Below, piece after piece: positions 17,330 to 27,613 of a stretch of DNA of 64,000 bases. This DNA comes from Sphingobium sp. (lineage in GTDB: Bacteria > Pseudomonadota > Alphaproteobacteria > Sphingomonadales > Sphingomonadaceae), in contig QFQF01000017.1 of NCBI GenBank assembly GCA_003248935.1, positions 1 through 64,000 on the forward strand, read 5' to 3'. Position numbers and translations under genes: made by a program. The notes beneath the pieces were generated by a model, which saw only the letters and a program-made list of their open reading frames with translations, searched no databases and had not been told where the DNA came from. How positions within the stretch are numbered: the stretch's first letter is position 1; every line of letters begins with the position of its first letter.

Positions 17330-18334
17330 ATGAAGAAGGCGTGGCTGCCGCTGTTGCTGCTTGGCGCGATCGGCCTGTCCGGCGTGGCCGGTGCCGTCGG
17401 CCAGCGCTGGCTTTGGCACGACCTTCCCGCCCGGGCAAAGGCACCGCCGGTCCCGGCCGGCAACCCGATGTCCGCGGCGAAGGTCGCGCTCGGCCGCCGC
17501 CTGTTCTACGACGCGGACCTCTCACGCGACGGCACGCTCGCCTGCGCCGGTTGCCATGAACAGAAGCGCGGCTTTGCAGAAGGGTCCGCCACCCACATGG
17601 GCGTGACCGGCGAGCCCGGCATCCGCAACGCGCCGGGCCTTGCCAACGTCGCCTGGCGCACTCCGCTGACCTGGAGCGACGCGACCCTGCACACGCTGGA
17701 GCAGCAGGCGATGGTCCCGCTGACCGGCGAGCATCCGGTCGAGATGGGCATGAAGGGTGGCGCGGCGGAAATCGCCCGCCGCCTGTCGCGTGATCCCTGC
17801 TACCGCCGGATGTTCGCCGCCGCCTTCCCCGCCAGCGGCGAGCAGATCGATTTCCCGCAGATCGGCGCGGCGCTGGCAGCGTTCGAGCGCACCCTGATCT
17901 CCAGCGGCAGCGCGTGGGACCGGCGCGAAACGTCTCCCCTGCCCGCGCCCGCCCGAACAGGCGCGGCGCAGTTCGCCGCGCTCGGCTGCGCCGGCTGCCA
18001 CTCCGGGGCGGACCTCACCGACAACCGCTTCCATTATGTGGGCACCGGCCCTGTGAACATGCAGGCGGGCTACGGCCGGACGGACCCCAATGCGGAGGAG
18101 GAAGCGCAGATGTTCCGCACGCCTTCGCTGCGCAACGCCGCCGTCACCGGCCCCTGGCTGCACGACGGATCGGCGGCCAGCCTGGAGGACGCGATCCGCC
18201 GCCATGCGCCGGGCGCCGCCGCCCGGGCGGACATGCCCGCCCTCCTCGCCTTCCTCGGCGCGCTGACCGACGAACGCTTCCTGCGCAATCCCGCCTTCGC
18301 CCGGCCCGTATCGGCCTGTCCGACGGCGGGCTGA
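17330..18334 (+). CDS. di-haem cytochrome c peroxidase family protein
   Basis: The protein is 334 residues and periplasmic, anchored or cleaved after an N-terminal hydrophobic segment (about residues 4-23). It carries two c-type haem motifs, CAGCH at 72-76 and CAGCH at 220-224. RNAPGLANVAWRTPLTWSD and MFRTPSLRNAAVTGPWLHDGSAASLEDAIRRH are signatures of the bacterial CcpA/MauG superfamily. The usual role is reduction of hydrogen peroxide, but MauG-like tailoring oxidases share the fold, so the substrate is uncertain. ATG 17330 directly follows an AGGCAAGG ribosome binding site. It converges on metH with only 17 bases between the stops. Confidence 0.88.
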   Translation: MKKAWLPLLLLGAIGLSGVAGAVGQRWLWHDLPARAKAPPVPAGNPMSAAKVALGRRLFYDADLSRDGTLACAGCHEQKRGFAEGSATHMGVTGEPGIRNAPGLANVAWRTPLTWSDATLHTLEQQAMVPLTGEHPVEMGMKGGAAEIARRLSRDPCYRRMFAAAFPASGEQIDFPQIGAALAAFERTLISSGSAWDRRETSPLPAPARTGAAQFAALGCAGCHSGADLTDNRFHYVGTGPVNMQAGYGRTDPNAEEEAQMFRTPSLRNAAVTGPWLHDGSAASLEDAIRRHAPGAAARADMPALLAFLGALTDERFLRNPAFARPVSACPTAG

Positions 18335-18351
18335 CGCCTGCCGGCGAGACG

Positions 18352-20949
<2,598 letters not shown>

Positions 20950-20964
20950 TCTGTCATTCCTAAT

Positions 20965-21096
20965 CCTCCCCGGCACGGGGAGGGGGACCATGCGCAGCAT
21001 GGTGGAGGGGGCCCTCCTCTGTCCAATCCGCTGGTGGAGAGCCCCCTCCACCACGCCGCGATGCGTCGCGGTTCCCCTCCCCGGCACGGGGAGGGG
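20965..21096. repeat. REP/BIME-like paired palindromic element, copy 1
   Basis: Two inverted units face each other. The left unit (20965-21011) begins CCTCCCCGGCACGGGGAGG, continues with the hairpin ACCATGCGCAGCATGGT and ends GGAGGGGG. The right unit (21042-21096) is its inverted counterpart, ending CCCCGGCACGGGGAGG, with a diverged hairpin. A spacer of 30 bases separates them. The same design recurs at 36162-36288 and 50599-50726. Here it fills the gap between the two metH halves and could affect mRNA processing or relative expression. Confidence 0.85.
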
Positions 21097-21097
21097 A

Positions 21098-22150
21098 TTA
21101 CGCCGCGATATGCATCGGTTCCAGGCCCGCGAGCCGGGTCACGACCGGCAATACCGGCACGACGCGCGGCTTGTGTCCGGCAAGCGCCTTGGCCACCGCG
21201 CCGATATGGGCGGGCGTCGTGCCGCAGCAGCCGCCGACCATGTTGACCAGCCCCTCGTCGACCCACTGGCGGATCAGGCTCGCCGTCGTCTCGGGCAACT
21301 CGTCATACTGGCCGAGCTCGTTGGGCAGGCCGGCATTGGGATAGGCGAGGATCAGCGTATCCGCATTCTTCGCCAGTTCGCTCAGATACGGCCGCAGCAG
21401 GTCGGCGCCGAACGCGCAATTGACGCCGATCGTCAGCGGCTTCAGGTGCCGCAGCGAATACCAGAAGGCGTTGATCGTGTGGCCCGACAGGTTGCGGCCC
21501 GACATGTCGGTGATCGTGAAGCTGAGCATCAGTGGCACCGGACGGCCCGCCGCCGCTTCCGCCTCACGCGCGGCCATGCCCGCCGCCTTGGCGTTCAGCG
21601 TGTCGAAGCAGGTTTCGACCAGCAGGAAGTCGACCCCGCCCTCGATCAGCGCGTCGCACTGCTCGCGATACTGTTCCTTCAGCGTGTCATAGTCGACTTC
21701 GCGGAACGCCGGGTCGTTGACGTCCGGCGAGATGGAGAGCGTCTTGTTCGTCGGCCCGATGGAGCCCGCGACGAACCGGCGCTGGCCGTCGCGCGCCGTG
21801 GCGGCATCGCACGCCCTGCGCGCCAGCGCGGCGGCGGCGACATTGATCTCGCGCACCAGATGCTCGCAACCATAGTCGGCCAGCGCGATCCGGGTCGAAC
21901 TGAACGTGTTCGTCTCGATCATGTCGGCGCCCGCGTCGAGATAGGCGGTGTGGATACCCTCGACGATGTCCGGACGGGTCAGGCACAGAAGGTCGTTATT
22001 GCCCTTCTGGTCCTTCGCAAGGTCCAGATCGCCACGATAGTCGGCCTCGGTCAGGCCGTGCTTCTGGATCGACGTGCCGTAACCGCCGTCGAAGATCATG
22101 ATCTTCCCTGCGGCAATCTGGCGGAACTGGTCTTCAGCGGAAATGGTCAT
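21098..22150 (-). CDS. metH: homocysteine S-methyltransferase module of methionine synthase (split MetH)
   Basis: This 350-residue protein is the N-terminal, homocysteine-binding module of MetH as a stand-alone polypeptide. The barrel begins IMIFDGGYGTSIQKHGL. Zn is bound by Cys245 (GVNCAFGAD) and by Cys308-Cys309 (MVGGCCGTTP), which activate homocysteine thiolate. Together with the downstream gene it makes a complete two-subunit methionine synthase: methyl-tetrahydrofolate plus homocysteine gives methionine. The annotation homocysteine S-methyltransferase alone would understate this. It has the same orientation as metF, separated by a repeat-filled gap. Confidence 0.93.
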   Translation of the reverse strand: MTISAEDQFRQIAAGKIMIFDGGYGTSIQKHGLTEADYRGDLDLAKDQKGNNDLLCLTRPDIVEGIHTAYLDAGADMIETNTFSSTRIALADYGCEHLVREINVAAAALARRACDAATARDGQRRFVAGSIGPTNKTLSISPDVNDPAFREVDYDTLKEQYREQCDALIEGGVDFLLVETCFDTLNAKAAGMAAREAEAAAGRPVPLMLSFTITDMSGRNLSGHTINAFWYSLRHLKPLTIGVNCAFGADLLRPYLSELAKNADTLILAYPNAGLPNELGQYDELPETTASLIRQWVDEGLVNMVGGCCGTTPAHIGAVAKALAGHKPRVVPVLPVVTRLAGLEPMHIAA

Positions 22151-22161
22151 CTTTTAAAACC

Positions 22162-22258
22162 CCGTTCGGGCTGAGCGAAGTCGAAGCCCCTGTCTGAGCG
22201 GAAGCGAAGTCACCTCGCTGCGTTCGGCGGTGCCCTTCGACAAGCTCGGGGCGAACGG
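22162..22258. repeat. dispersed palindromic repeat, second family, copy 1
   Basis: The left arm CCGTTCGGGCTGAGCGAAG (continuing TCGAAGCCCC) and the right arm GCCCTTCGACAAGCTCGGGG (continuing CGAACGG) are near inverted copies around a variable middle. A related pair is at 49736-49808. Elements of this look are scattered through many sphingomonad genomes. It lies between metF and metH(N). Confidence 0.75.
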
Positions 22259-22269
22259 ATGAAAGCTGT

Positions 22270-23208
22270 TCACGCCACCAACTCCGCGCCGACCTTCGGC
22301 CGCAACCCCAGCAGGTGACAGATCGCATAGCTCAGTTCTGCACGGTTGAGCGTGTAGAAGTGAAACTCCCGCACGCCGCCCGCATAGAGCTTGCGGCAGA
22401 GCTCTGCAGTCAGCGTCGCGGCCACCAGCTGGCGCGCGCCGGGATGGTCGTCCAGCCCCTCGAACAGCCGCGCCATCCAGGACGGCACCTCGGTATTGCA
22501 CATCGCCGCCATGCGCAGGGTGCTGGCGAAGTTGGAGACCGGCATGATGCCCGGCACGATCTCCGCCGTGATCCCTGCGGCCGCCGCCTTGTCGCGGAAG
22601 CGGAAAAAGGCCTCCGGCGTGAAGAAGAACTGGGTGATGGCGCGGGTCGCCCCGGCGTCGATCTTCCGCTTCAGATTGTCGAGGTCGCTCTGCGCGCTCT
22701 GCGCGTCGGGGTGCGTTTCGGGATAGGCGGCGACCGAAATCTCGAACGGGTGCAGGCGCGTCAGGCCCTCCACCAGCTCGGCCGCCCCCGCATAGCCGTC
22801 GGGATGCGGCACGAACTTCGTCCCGGCTTCCGGCGGATCACCGCGCAGGGCGACGATGTGGCGCACGCCCGCCTGCCAGTAGGCGTCGGCAACCTCGGCG
22901 ATCTCCGCCTTGCTGGCGGCGACGCAGGTCAGGTGCGCTGCGGCGGCAAGGTCAGTTTCCTTGGCGATGCGGGCGACCGTGTTGTGCGTCCGCTCCCGCG
23001 TCGACCCGCCCGCGCCATAGGTGACGGACACGAAGCGGGGGCCGAGCGGGCTCAGCGTCTGGATGCTGTTCCACAGCGTCTCTTCCATCTTTTCCGTCTT
23101 GGGCGGGAAGAATTCGAAGCTCACCTGCGCATCGCCGGACAGGTCGGCGAACAGCGGCGCGTCAAGCGCCCGCCGTGCTTCCTCCAGCTGGGTGAGGGAA
23201 AATGTCAT
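22270..23208 (-). CDS. metF: methylenetetrahydrofolate reductase
   Basis: This 312-residue FAD enzyme makes methyl-tetrahydrofolate for methionine synthase. The barrel begins VSFEFFPPKTEKMEETLW (catalytic Glu in FEFFPPK). FVSVTYGAGGSTRERT, HIVALRGDPP, AAYPETHPD and ITQFFFTPEAFFRF are the expected folate and FAD contacts. Its start overlaps the sahR stop by four bases (ATGA type), giving translational coupling. The two metH genes follow, so the operon supplies both the methyl donor and the acceptor enzyme. Confidence 0.96.
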   Translation of the reverse strand: MTFSLTQLEEARRALDAPLFADLSGDAQVSFEFFPPKTEKMEETLWNSIQTLSPLGPRFVSVTYGAGGSTRERTHNTVARIAKETDLAAAAHLTCVAASKAEIAEVADAYWQAGVRHIVALRGDPPEAGTKFVPHPDGYAGAAELVEGLTRLHPFEISVAAYPETHPDAQSAQSDLDNLKRKIDAGATRAITQFFFTPEAFFRFRDKAAAAGITAEIVPGIMPVSNFASTLRMAAMCNTEVPSWMARLFEGLDDHPGARQLVAATLTAELCRKLYAGGVREFHFYTLNRAELSYAICHLLGLRPKVGAELVA

Positions 23209-24191
23209 GCCGAAACCCGTCCTTCTGTTATGCGTCCACCCAACGGCACGACGCGCGACGCGCGCCTCCGCCCGAGCCAGATCTTCACTGTAAGCTCACC
23301 CCCGGCCAGCGTCTCCACGCTCTCCATCTCCAGTCCGGCGTTCGCGAACCACTGGCCGATCTGATCGTCGGAAAAGCCCAGTCGCGCATGCTGGTCGCGC
23401 ACGCGCAACTCCTCCCGCTCGTGCGGCGCAAAGTCTGCGATCAGCAACCGGCCGCCGGTGTCGAGAACGCGGCCGACCTCCGCGATCACCGCTTCGGGCG
23501 CCTGCGCATAATGCAGCACCTGATGCAGGATGGCGGTGTCGACGCTCCCCTGCGCCAGCGGCAGGGCCAGGAAATCGCCGATCAGCAGCGCATATTTGTC
23601 GCCCGCATCGAGCGGCAGCTTCGCGCGGGCCAGACGCAGCATTTCCGGGCTGCGGTCGATCGCGGTCACGTGCCGCGCCTCCTTCCCGAACAGCTGGATC
23701 ATCCGGCCGGTGCCCGTGCCGATGTCGAGCAGGCGGCCGGTTTCCTGCGGCCCCAGCGCGACACGCATCGCCGCCTCCACCTCTTCCTCGGCGATATGGA
23801 GCGAGCGGATCGCGTCCCATTCGGCCGCGTGGCGCGCGAAATAGTCGTCCGCTGCCCGGGCGCGGTCGTTGCGGACCGCCGCCAGCCGGGCCAGGTCCGC
23901 CGCCTGCCACAACGCTTCCCCGTCCGCGTCAGGCAGCTTGTCGAACAGCTCCAGCACCGGCACCACGTCCGGCGCGCGGCCGATGCGCAGGAAGACCCAG
24001 TTGCCTTCCTTCCGCTTCTCGACCAGCCCTGCCTCGACCAGTATGCGCACATGCCGGGATACGCGCGGCTGGCTCTGGCCGACCACCTGCGCGATCTCGC
24101 CGACGGCCAGCTCCATCGCGCGCAACAGGTACACGATGCGCAGGCGCGTCGGGTCCCCCAGGGCACGGAAGATGTCGAGTATCGGAGCCAT
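23205..24191 (-). CDS. sahR: SahR-type ArsR-family repressor with methyltransferase-like sensor domain
   Basis: The protein is 328 residues. An ArsR winged helix occupies about residues 1-75 (FRALGDPTRLRIVYLL, recognition helix around QSQPRVSRHVRILVEAGLV). A class I methyltransferase-like domain follows, with motif I LLDIGTGTGRM at 154-164 and AILHQVLHYAQAP. This is the SahR architecture. SahR is known in Proteobacteria as a repressor of SAM-cycle genes that releases DNA on binding S-adenosylhomocysteine through the methylase-like domain. First position in an operon with metF and metH supports the call. ATG 24191 leaves the palindrome at 24201-24222 just upstream. ATG 24203 would lie inside it. 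No known metal-binding Cys pair is present. Confidence 0.85.
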   Translation of the reverse strand: MAPILDIFRALGDPTRLRIVYLLRAMELAVGEIAQVVGQSQPRVSRHVRILVEAGLVEKRKEGNWVFLRIGRAPDVVPVLELFDKLPDADGEALWQAADLARLAAVRNDRARAADDYFARHAAEWDAIRSLHIAEEEVEAAMRVALGPQETGRLLDIGTGTGRMIQLFGKEARHVTAIDRSPEMLRLARAKLPLDAGDKYALLIGDFLALPLAQGSVDTAILHQVLHYAQAPEAVIAEVGRVLDTGGRLLIADFAPHEREELRVRDQHARLGFSDDQIGQWFANAGLEMESVETLAGGELTVKIWLGRRRASRVVPLGGRITEGRVSA

Positions 24192-24200
24192 TGCAGGGAG

Positions 24201-24222
24201 CATATAAAGTTTTCTTTATATG
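24201..24222. promoter_or_regulatory. perfect inverted repeat, candidate SahR operator
   Basis: CATATAAAG at 24201-24209 and CTTTATATG at 24214-24222 are perfect nine-base inverted arms around TTTT. AT-rich symmetric sites of this size are usual for ArsR-family repressors, and this one lies ten bases before the sahR start in otherwise GC-rich DNA. It probably mediates autoregulation of the whole met operon. An intrinsic terminator is unlikely, since no gene ends here. Confidence 0.75.
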
Positions 24223-24415
24223 CGTCAATGGAGAAGGCGGCCGATATACCGGGCGAACGCGAAACCGGGCCATCGTATCAATGGTAATCAAAGCGTTACG
24301 ATTCGGATTGCCTTGGACGATATCAGCCATTAGAAAAGGGGGTTGCAGGCTGAGGGGGTCGAGCTGTTCTCCAGAGCTGGCCTGCAAAGGTTTTTCTTTT
24401 CAGAGGGGTTTGCCC

Positions 24416-24631
24416 ATGACCAAGTCTATTGCTCTTTCGCTCGTTCTCGCCGCTTCGCTCGGTCTGGCCGCCTGCTCGGGTGGCGCTGAGAACGCAGCCA
24501 ATGCTGCCGCCAACGCCGCCGAAGACGCTTCGAACGCTGCGGACAATGCGATGGACGCCGCGACCAACGCCGCTGACAACGCTGCGAACGCTGCTTCGAA
24601 CGCCGCGAACGCCGCTGCGAACGCGATGTAA
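24416..24631 (+). CDS. Ala/Asn-rich helical lipoprotein
   Basis: The protein is 71 residues. The signal peptide MTKSIALSLVLAASLGLAAC ends in a lipobox with Cys20. The mature part is almost only Ala with Asn/Asp/Glu at 26, 29, 33, 37, 40, 44, 47, 51, 55, 58, 62, 65 and 69. These spacings of 3 or 4 average about 3.6, so a single alpha helix would carry one continuous polar stripe over twelve turns. Such Ala-rich helices occur in Lpp-like and entericidin-like envelope proteins. No C-terminal Lys for peptidoglycan linkage is present. AGAGGGG precedes ATG 24416, and a strong terminator follows. Confidence 0.8.
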   Translation: MTKSIALSLVLAASLGLAACSGGAENAANAAANAAEDASNAADNAMDAATNAADNAANAASNAANAAANAM

Positions 24632-24658
24632 TCCTGGTCGAACCCAGCGATTTCTAGA

Positions 24659-24695
24659 GGGGGTCGCTCCGCAAGGAGCGGCCCCTTTCGTTTAT
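24659..24695 (+). terminator. rho-independent terminator of the Ala/Asn lipoprotein gene
   Basis: The stem GGGG-T-CGCTCC pairs with GGAGCG-G-CCCC around the tetraloop GCAA and is followed by TTTCGTTT. It lies 28 bases after the stop codon, which fits a short, highly expressed monocistronic message. Confidence 0.85.
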
Positions 24696-24716
24696 GGACG
24701 GGATGGAGGACGCCGC

Positions 24717-24953
24717 ATGACGAAACGCCGGACACACGGCCCAATGCTGTGGGCGGGCATCGCGCCCCTGTTGCCGCTGGCCGTCCTGCTCGCGGGCTGT
24801 GACGGCGGAAACCAGGGCGTAGGCGGCGTCAGCGCAGACGAGGCACGCGCCCTCAACGAGGCGGCGGAGATGCTCGACAACCGGGCCGTCCCGCCGGGCG
24901 ACGACAATCTTCTCGCGCCGGACGAGATCACGCCGAACGCGGCCGCACTCTAG
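24717..24953 (+). CDS. small predicted lipoprotein
   Basis: The protein is 78 residues. Its N-terminus is basic (MTKRRTHG) with a hydrophobic core (MLWAGIAPLLPLAVLLAGC), and the lipobox LAGC puts Cys28 at the mature end. The remainder is acidic and short (SADEARALNEAAEMLDNR, PGDDNLLAPDEITPNAAAL). ATG 24717 has GGAGGA seven bases upstream. It is separated from the preceding lipoprotein gene by that gene's terminator, so it needs its own promoter. I recognise no family. Similar small lipoproteins are common in sphingomonads. Confidence 0.7.
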   Translation: MTKRRTHGPMLWAGIAPLLPLAVLLAGCDGGNQGVGGVSADEARALNEAAEMLDNRAVPPGDDNLLAPDEITPNAAAL

Positions 24954-25055
24954 TCCCTCTCCGACGTCCGTAGGACGTGCGAAAGGACCGGCACCTCGCG
25001 GCACCGGCCCTTCCTTTCATCCCGTCGTCAGGCGTCCGTCGAACGGGCTGGCGGA

Positions 25056-25502
25056 TCAGCAGCGGCTGTCACCGCGATCGATCGCCCGGCCGGCAAGCGC
25101 GCCGACGCCCGCGCCCAGAATGGCGCCCGTGGTGCTGTCGCCGCGACGGCCCGCCACCTCGTTGCCGAGCAGGCCGCCGGCGATCGCACCGATGATGGTG
25201 CCGCCCGTGCCGCTGTCACGACGGCAGCGATAGTCGCCCCGGTAATAGCGGTCGTTGCCGCGATAGTAGCGGTCGCCGTAATAGCCGCGGTTGTAACCGC
25301 CATTGTAGTAGCCGCCGCGATAGCCGCGATCATAGCCACGGTTGGAGTACCGGCCGCGATCGCCCCGGTCGTAATAGCGCCCGCCGTCATAGTGGCGGCC
25401 GTTATAGCCATGGTCACGGGCGGCCGCAGGCGTGCTGACGGCGGCGAAAGACGCAAGGCCCATAGCGAGCGCCGCGCCCAGGTTAACAAGAGACTTCTTC
25501 AT
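25056..25502 (-). CDS. glycine-zipper 2TM domain protein with Tyr/Arg/Gly-rich repeat region
   Basis: The protein is 148 residues and exported. The signal peptide is MKKSLVNLGAALAMGLASFAAVSTPAAA. Residues of about 30-95 are a degenerate repeat of Gly, Tyr, Arg and Asp (RGYRGGYYNGGYNRGYYGDR). The C-terminal part is a glycine zipper (GGTIIGAIAGGLLGNEVAG and TTGAILGAGVGALAGRAIDRG) of the Rickettsia 17-kDa antigen type. Two Cys (CRRD and the final residue) could form a disulfide. It is probably an outer-membrane-associated protein. ATG 25502 was chosen because it starts the signal sequence. Confidence 0.82.
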   Translation of the reverse strand: MKKSLVNLGAALAMGLASFAAVSTPAAARDHGYNGRHYDGGRYYDRGDRGRYSNRGYDRGYRGGYYNGGYNRGYYGDRYYRGNDRYYRGDYRCRRDSGTGGTIIGAIAGGLLGNEVAGRRGDSTTGAILGAGVGALAGRAIDRGDSRC

Positions 25503-25684
25503 CGCAATGCTCCTTGCGTAATCCCGTTGGACTGCCTCCACGTGGAGACCGGTCCTCGATTGTCGCCCTTCTAACCGAGTCGCTTTGAGTGAACGCTGAA
25601 TGGGGTCGACAGCGGCCGTTCAGTTATCGCCGGTTCAGAAAAGGCGGTTACGAAGCCCGTGAAAACACCCTATCGGGCAAGACG

Positions 25685-26713
25685 ATGCGCCGAATCCTGC
25701 TGATCCTCCTCATCTTCGTGCTGCTCCTGCAACAGCGCCATTCGCCCAAGGACGACCCGGTGGCGGCCGGCGCGCTGCTGGTGACGGCAACCCCGTTACC
25801 GCTCGACGGCAGCGATCCCGGCCGCACCCGGCTCGGGCCGCTGCGATGGCTGGGCGGCTGGGATCTGCGCAGCAGGCAGGACGGCTTCGGCAGCATATCC
25901 TCGATGATCGTGGCGGAGGACGGCGCGCTGCTGGCGCTTTCCGACGGCGCGACCCTCATGGGCTTCCGCGTCGGGGGCCCACGCGGTACGACCGCCGCGA
26001 CCGGCGGGCAATTCATCGCCCCCCTTCCGATTCGCCCGCATGAGCGCAGCTGGCCCAACTGGAAGTGGGACTCGGAATCGATGGTCCACGACCCCGTCAG
26101 CGGCGCCTACTGGGTCGGGTTCGAGCTTCAGAACCGCATCTGCCGTTATTCGCCCGGCTTCGCGCGGGTGGAGGAATGCCGCAAACCGCCAGAGATGCAG
26201 GACTGGCCCGACACCGGCGGAGCAGAGGCGATGACCCGCCTGCCCGACGGCCGCTTCCTCGTCTTTTCGGAAAAAGGGGCCGGTCCCGGTCCGGCGATCG
26301 GCAACGACCTGCTGGTCTTCAGCGGCGATCCGGCGGAGGATGCGACGCCCCCCGCCCTGCGCATCACCTATCGCCCGCCACAGGGCTTCGTGCCGACCGA
26401 CGCCGTCTATATCGGCCACAACCGGCTGATCGTCCTCAACCGGCGCGTCACCTTCTACGAAGGCTTCACCGCGATGCTGGCGCTGGTCGACATGCCGCCG
26501 CTGCGCCCCGGCGCGGTGCTGGTGGGCAAGCCGATCGCGCACCTCGCGCCGCCCGTTCTGGCCGACAATTTCGAGGCGCTGGCGATCGGGCGAGAGGGCA
26601 AGGACATGGTCCTGTGGGTCGCGTCGGACGACAATAACGAGTTCTTTCAGCGCACGCTGCTGCTGAAGTTCGCCCTGCCCCGGGACTGGTGGCAGGAACC
26701 GCCCAGGCATTGA
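25685..26713 (+). CDS. esterase-like phytase-family beta-propeller protein
   Basis: The protein is 342 residues with an N-terminal hydrophobic segment (MRRILLILLIFVLLLQQ) that exports or anchors it. The rest matches the 'esterase-like activity of phytase' family: WDLRSRQDGFGSISSMIV, DGALLALSDGATLMGFRV, NWKWDSESMVHDPVSGAYWVGFE, GGAEAMTRLPDGRFLVFSE and NFEALAIGREGKDMVLWVASDDN. These are successive blades with conserved acidic residues that bind Ca in phytases. Actual substrates are unknown for most members. The frame is open further upstream, but ATG 25685 starts the signal. Confidence 0.8.
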   Translation: MRRILLILLIFVLLLQQRHSPKDDPVAAGALLVTATPLPLDGSDPGRTRLGPLRWLGGWDLRSRQDGFGSISSMIVAEDGALLALSDGATLMGFRVGGPRGTTAATGGQFIAPLPIRPHERSWPNWKWDSESMVHDPVSGAYWVGFELQNRICRYSPGFARVEECRKPPEMQDWPDTGGAEAMTRLPDGRFLVFSEKGAGPGPAIGNDLLVFSGDPAEDATPPALRITYRPPQGFVPTDAVYIGHNRLIVLNRRVTFYEGFTAMLALVDMPPLRPGAVLVGKPIAHLAPPVLADNFEALAIGREGKDMVLWVASDDNNEFFQRTLLLKFALPRDWWQEPPRH

Positions 26714-26764
26714 TCCTCACGGGCACTGATCCCCACAAGCACCGATCTCAAGCCGCGCCGACAA

Positions 26765-26790
26765 GAAAAAAGCGGCCGCGCGGGCCGCTT
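26765..26790 (-). terminator. rho-independent terminator of rpmB
   Basis: Read on the minus strand, AAGCGGCC pairs with GGCCGCTT around a short GC loop and is followed by TTTTTTCTTG. It lies about 35 bases after the rpmB stop. Confidence 0.9.
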
Positions 26791-26824
26791 CCTTCGTCGC
26801 AGGCTGTGTACCTATATCCGCCGA

Positions 26825-27115
26825 TCAGGCGGCGGCAGCCAGCTTCTTCTTGATGTCGCGCTTCAGGCGGCGGGCCTTCAGCGACAGCTGGTCGTCGCCG
26901 GCCTTCAGCAGCCAGTTGTCCAGGCCGCCGACATGCTCGACCGAGCGCAGGCCGTGCGTCGACACGCGCAGCTTAACGCCCTGCTCCAGAGCTTCGGAAA
27001 TCAGCGTGACGTTCTGCAGGTTGGGTAGGAACACCCGCTTCGTCTTGTTGTTGGCGTGGGACACATTGTGACCCACCTGACGGGTCTTCCCGGTCAGCTC
27101 GCAGATGCGCGACAT
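26825..27115 (-). CDS. rpmB: 50S ribosomal protein L28
   Basis: The protein is 96 residues and basic. It begins MSRICELTGKTRQVGHNVSHANNKTKRVFLPN, the L28 signature. The alphaproteobacterial form is longer than the 78-residue E. coli protein and ends LKARRLKRDIKKKLAAAA. It forms part of the large subunit near the E site. The gene is monocistronic with its own terminator. Confidence 0.97.
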   Translation of the reverse strand: MSRICELTGKTRQVGHNVSHANNKTKRVFLPNLQNVTLISEALEQGVKLRVSTHGLRSVEHVGGLDNWLLKAGDDQLSLKARRLKRDIKKKLAAAA

Positions 27116-27285
27116 ATCGATCAGCCTTGTACTTCTGAGTTATCTCGGAAAGCGGCGCCGATAGCGGCATTCCGCCGCCCCGTCAACCCGCCAGAGCCAT
27201 TTCAGCAGGCTCGAACCGATGCGCGAACGCAACCATCTTCCCCCGCTGCGCGTTGCCTCTCCATCATTATTCGCAGGAGGACAAG

Positions 27286-27513
27286 ATGGTACGGTTCTTC
27301 GGCGGCCTCCTGGTGGTCGCTCTTATCCTGGTCGCGACGGCCTTCGCCTTCGGCCTCGTACGGCTCGAACAGACGCGGGACGCCCGAACCCCGCAGATTT
27401 CCGTGCAAAGCGGCACGCTGCCCGCCTACAAGGCCGACGTCGCGCGGATCGAGGTCGGCACCCGCGAAGAAACGGTAAAAGTGCCCACGGTCGAGGTGAA
27501 GAAGCCCGAATAG
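27286..27513 (+). CDS. small membrane-anchored protein of unknown function
   Basis: The protein is 75 residues. One TM segment (FFGGLLVVALILVATAFAFGLV, about residues 4-25) is followed by a soluble tail (SVQSGTLPAYKADVARIEVGTREETVKVPTVEVKKPE). A perfect AGGAGG lies just before ATG 27286. It resembles short sphingomonad proteins annotated only as hypothetical. The topology suggests a periplasmic tail of about 45 residues. Gene order with tadA gives no clear functional hint. Confidence 0.7.
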   Translation: MVRFFGGLLVVALILVATAFAFGLVRLEQTRDARTPQISVQSGTLPAYKADVARIEVGTREETVKVPTVEVKKPE

Positions 27514-27613
27514 CCGCCGTCCGGCCGGACCGGCACCGGCGACTCGGGGCGCATCGGTCCCGGTCCCCGCGATTCGCTTGTGGAGTGCGCCGCCCGGGCG
27601 CTACAGCCCGTGC

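Noticed and set aside
23205..24191. Ubiquinone/menaquinone methyltransferase (UbiE-like) enzyme call
   Set aside because: The methyltransferase domain is preceded by a complete ArsR DNA-binding domain and heads a met operon, which fits a SahR-type regulator better than a metabolic enzyme.
24204..24415. SAM or SAH riboswitch upstream of the methionine operon
   Set aside because: I found no conserved riboswitch core on the minus strand. The only strong signal is the DNA palindrome at 24201-24222, which suits the ArsR-type repressor encoded first in the operon.
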